From: Pseudomonas oryzihabitans
GTDB taxonomy: Bacteria; Pseudomonadota; Gammaproteobacteria; Pseudomonadales; Pseudomonadaceae
Assembly (NCBI RefSeq): GCF_014522265.1
Contig: NZ_CP017024.1
Span: 4,412,501-4,476,500 of the forward strand
Length of the DNA stretch: 64,000 nt
Direction: 5' to 3'
Both the position numbers and the translations under genes were made by a program. The notes beneath the pieces were generated by a model. It did no database searches, was not told the origin of the DNA, and worked only from the letters and a program-made list of their open reading frames with translations. Shown piece by piece: positions 62,526-64,000 of the stretch (positions are counted from its first letter, which is position 1; every line of letters starts with the position of its first letter).

Positions 62526-63431
62526 ATGAAAAACATGAATGTCGATATGGGCGATCTGCGTGCCTTTGTCGCGGTGGCGGATCTTGGCAGCTTCGCCGCT
62601 GCCGCACGGGAGCTACATCTGTCCCAACCTGCGCTGTCCCGCCGCATCATCAAGCTGGAGACCAGCGTTGGCGTCCGCCTGCTCAATCGCACCACGCGCC
62701 GTATCGAACTCAGCGCGCCTGGCCGAGCCTTTCTCGGGCGCGCTCGGCAGGTTCTCAACGACTTCGACGAGTCGCTGCTGGACGTAACGGATGCGGCGAA
62801 CCGTCTGACCGGCGAGGTCACCCTGGCTTGCGTCCCCACGGCGGTCAATCAGCTCCTACCCCAGGTGCTCGAGCAGTATCAACAGCAGTATCCGCGCATT
62901 CTGGTGCGGCTGATGGACGAAGGCGCCAGTGATGTACTGACCCGAGTGACGCGTGGCGAGGCGGACTTCGGCATCAACTACCTGGGTGCCCAGGAAGGCA
63001 ATCTGGTCTTCGAACCTCTGCATGAGGACGACTTCGTGCTGGTCTGCCGCAGCACTCATCCCTTGGCTGCGCGCGCTGCAGTGCGCTGGGCAGAGCTCGA
63101 TGGTCACAGGTACATCTCAGTCAACAAGGCCAGTGGCAATCGCATGCTGCTGGATCTGGCCCTGGCCAAGATCCCCAACCTGCCCAAACCGGTTCTGGAA
63201 GCGCGACACGTTAGAACCGTGATCGACCTGGTGGCCGCCGGACTGGGCGTGGCCACGGTACCGCGCCTGGCCATTCCCAGCAGTGCGCTCGACACCTGTC
63301 TGGTTGCCGTGCCCCTGGTTGAACCCTCCATCACCCGTTCACTGGGTATCGTTACCCGGCACGGCCAGCTACTTAGCCCAGCTGCCCAGCGTTTGCGCGA
63401 GCTGCTCAAACAGCAGGTAGCTGCAATCTAG
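62526..63431 (+). CDS. LysR-type transcriptional regulator
   Basis: A protein of about 301 residues with helix-turn-helix SFAAAARELHLSQPALSRRI (about 21-40) and effector domain. Three start codons (62514, 62526, 62535) are close together; 62526 is taken without strong Shine-Dalgarno support. Divergent from the exported PrpD-like gene, which it probably controls. Confidence 0.9.
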   Translation: MKNMNVDMGDLRAFVAVADLGSFAAAARELHLSQPALSRRIIKLETSVGVRLLNRTTRRIELSAPGRAFLGRARQVLNDFDESLLDVTDAANRLTGEVTLACVPTAVNQLLPQVLEQYQQQYPRILVRLMDEGASDVLTRVTRGEADFGINYLGAQEGNLVFEPLHEDDFVLVCRSTHPLAARAAVRWAELDGHRYISVNKASGNRMLLDLALAKIPNLPKPVLEARHVRTVIDLVAAGLGVATVPRLAIPSSALDTCLVAVPLVEPSITRSLGIVTRHGQLLSPAAQRLRELLKQQVAAI

Positions 63432-63728
63432 CGCCCCATCCCGTCGCGCAATGCAGAACGGTCGATCACGACGAATCGAGCCAGGAGGCTAATCCAGGGT
63501 CCAGTGCGGTCCACCCGATTTGGTTGGTCTTCTCGAAAAAGCTATTGCAACAACGTTTATTGGCCAAACTTCAGGAAAGTTCGGCGAATTGGCGGCCATT
63601 TGTAAATGCGGCAAAGAGCCACCATAAACTTCCAGATATTCGATCCGAAAGCCTGACTATTGACGTCACTATCCCGTCGTCGCTTGCAGCTAGCCGTGAC
63701 CGCTAGTCCTTTTCCGAGGAGCTTTCAG
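63432..63728. other. upstream region of the chemoreceptor gene
   Basis: Moderately AT-rich. A 60-codon open frame here (63524-63706) lacks a Shine-Dalgarno and family features. TTGACG near 63661 could be a -35 but no matching -10 is clear. Confidence 0.35.
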
Positions 63729-64000
63729 ATGTTCAAGAATTTCCGGATTGGCACCCGCCTCATCGTGTCCTTCATCGCCGTGGCGTCCATCAGCCTGGTG
63801 GTGGGATTGGCGGGCCTCAGCAACAGCAGCCAGATCAATGATTTGGCCACTCAGCTTTATCAGAACGAGCTGCTCGGCCTTTCCTACATCAAGGAGGCCA
63901 ACATGAATCTGGTCTTCATCGGCCGCGCGCGCAGCAACTACCTGCTGGCAACCTCCGAAGAGGATCGCACTCGTGCCCAGGCGGAGGTCAAGCTGGGCCT
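63729..64000 (+). CDS. methyl-accepting chemotaxis protein, N-terminal part
   Basis: Cut by the window edge after 90 residues. MFKNFRIGTRLIVSFIAVAS leads into a membrane helix (to about residue 30), followed by a helical periplasmic domain with an NELLGLSYIKEANMNLVFIG.AR.NY pattern typical of the 4HB_MCP sensor. CGAGGA lies 8 bases before the ATG. The signalling domain lies outside the window. Confidence 0.85.
   Translation, partial: MFKNFRIGTRLIVSFIAVASISLVVGLAGLSNSSQINDLATQLYQNELLGLSYIKEANMNLVFIGRARSNYLLATSEEDRTRAQAEVKLG

Noticed and set aside
63524-63706. A 60-codon open frame before the chemoreceptor gene
   Set aside because: No Shine-Dalgarno, no family, and it occupies the expected promoter region.

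Overview
The window reads as chromosome of a GC-rich gammaproteobacterium, most likely a Pseudomonas (inference). Supporting this are the strongly GC-biased third codon positions, a gamma-glutamylated amine pathway, an rlhA homologue, many LysR/TetR/GntR regulators beside small catabolic operons, and a chemoreceptor at the right edge. No rRNA, tRNA, insertion sequence, integrase or CRISPR array was seen.

Layout. 0-2 kb: a TetR regulator divergent from an MFS efflux pump, with a perfect inverted repeat between them. 2-9.8 kb: a five-gene minus-strand operon for gamma-glutamylated amine breakdown (puuA, puuC, puuB, puuD, permease) with a divergent LysR gene. 10-25.6 kb: three carbohydrate or acid-sugar modules: LacI / Gfo-Idh-MocA oxidoreductase / TIM-barrel isomerase / MFS; LysR / D-2-hydroxyacid dehydrogenase / GudP-type MFS; and a sugar ABC importer with aldo-keto reductase, zinc dehydrogenase, mutarotase and GntR regulator. 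25.6-35.5 kb: TetR / epoxide hydrolase, a DMT transporter, an ABC exporter, an orphan histidine kinase, an orphan outer-membrane efflux lipoprotein, and small or secreted proteins. 35.6-40.6 kb: dabA-dabB inorganic-carbon uptake with a divergent LysR gene.

41.0-46.4 kb is a sharply AT-rich island, inserted next to a decayed copy of the NUDIX gene found 5 kb to the left. It holds one tight four-gene operon: a phosphoribosyltransferase-like protein, an ORC/CDC6-type AAA ATPase, an unknown protein and an N6-adenine DNA methyltransferase. This looks like a mobile conflict (defence) system and is the most interesting object here.

46.5-64 kb returns to host-like DNA: rlhA, a MscS-type channel, a GST, an amino-acid-type ABC importer with an FAD amine oxidase and an Lrp regulator, several stand-alone enzymes, a DeoR regulator, a cluster of PrpD-like protein / NIPSNAP / LysR, and the start of a chemoreceptor.

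A caution: seven genes are broken by exactly one missing base, each at a short G or C run, in host and island genes alike. This is better explained by homopolymer under-calling in the assembly than by gene decay. Those genes are annotated as whole loci with the break position given.
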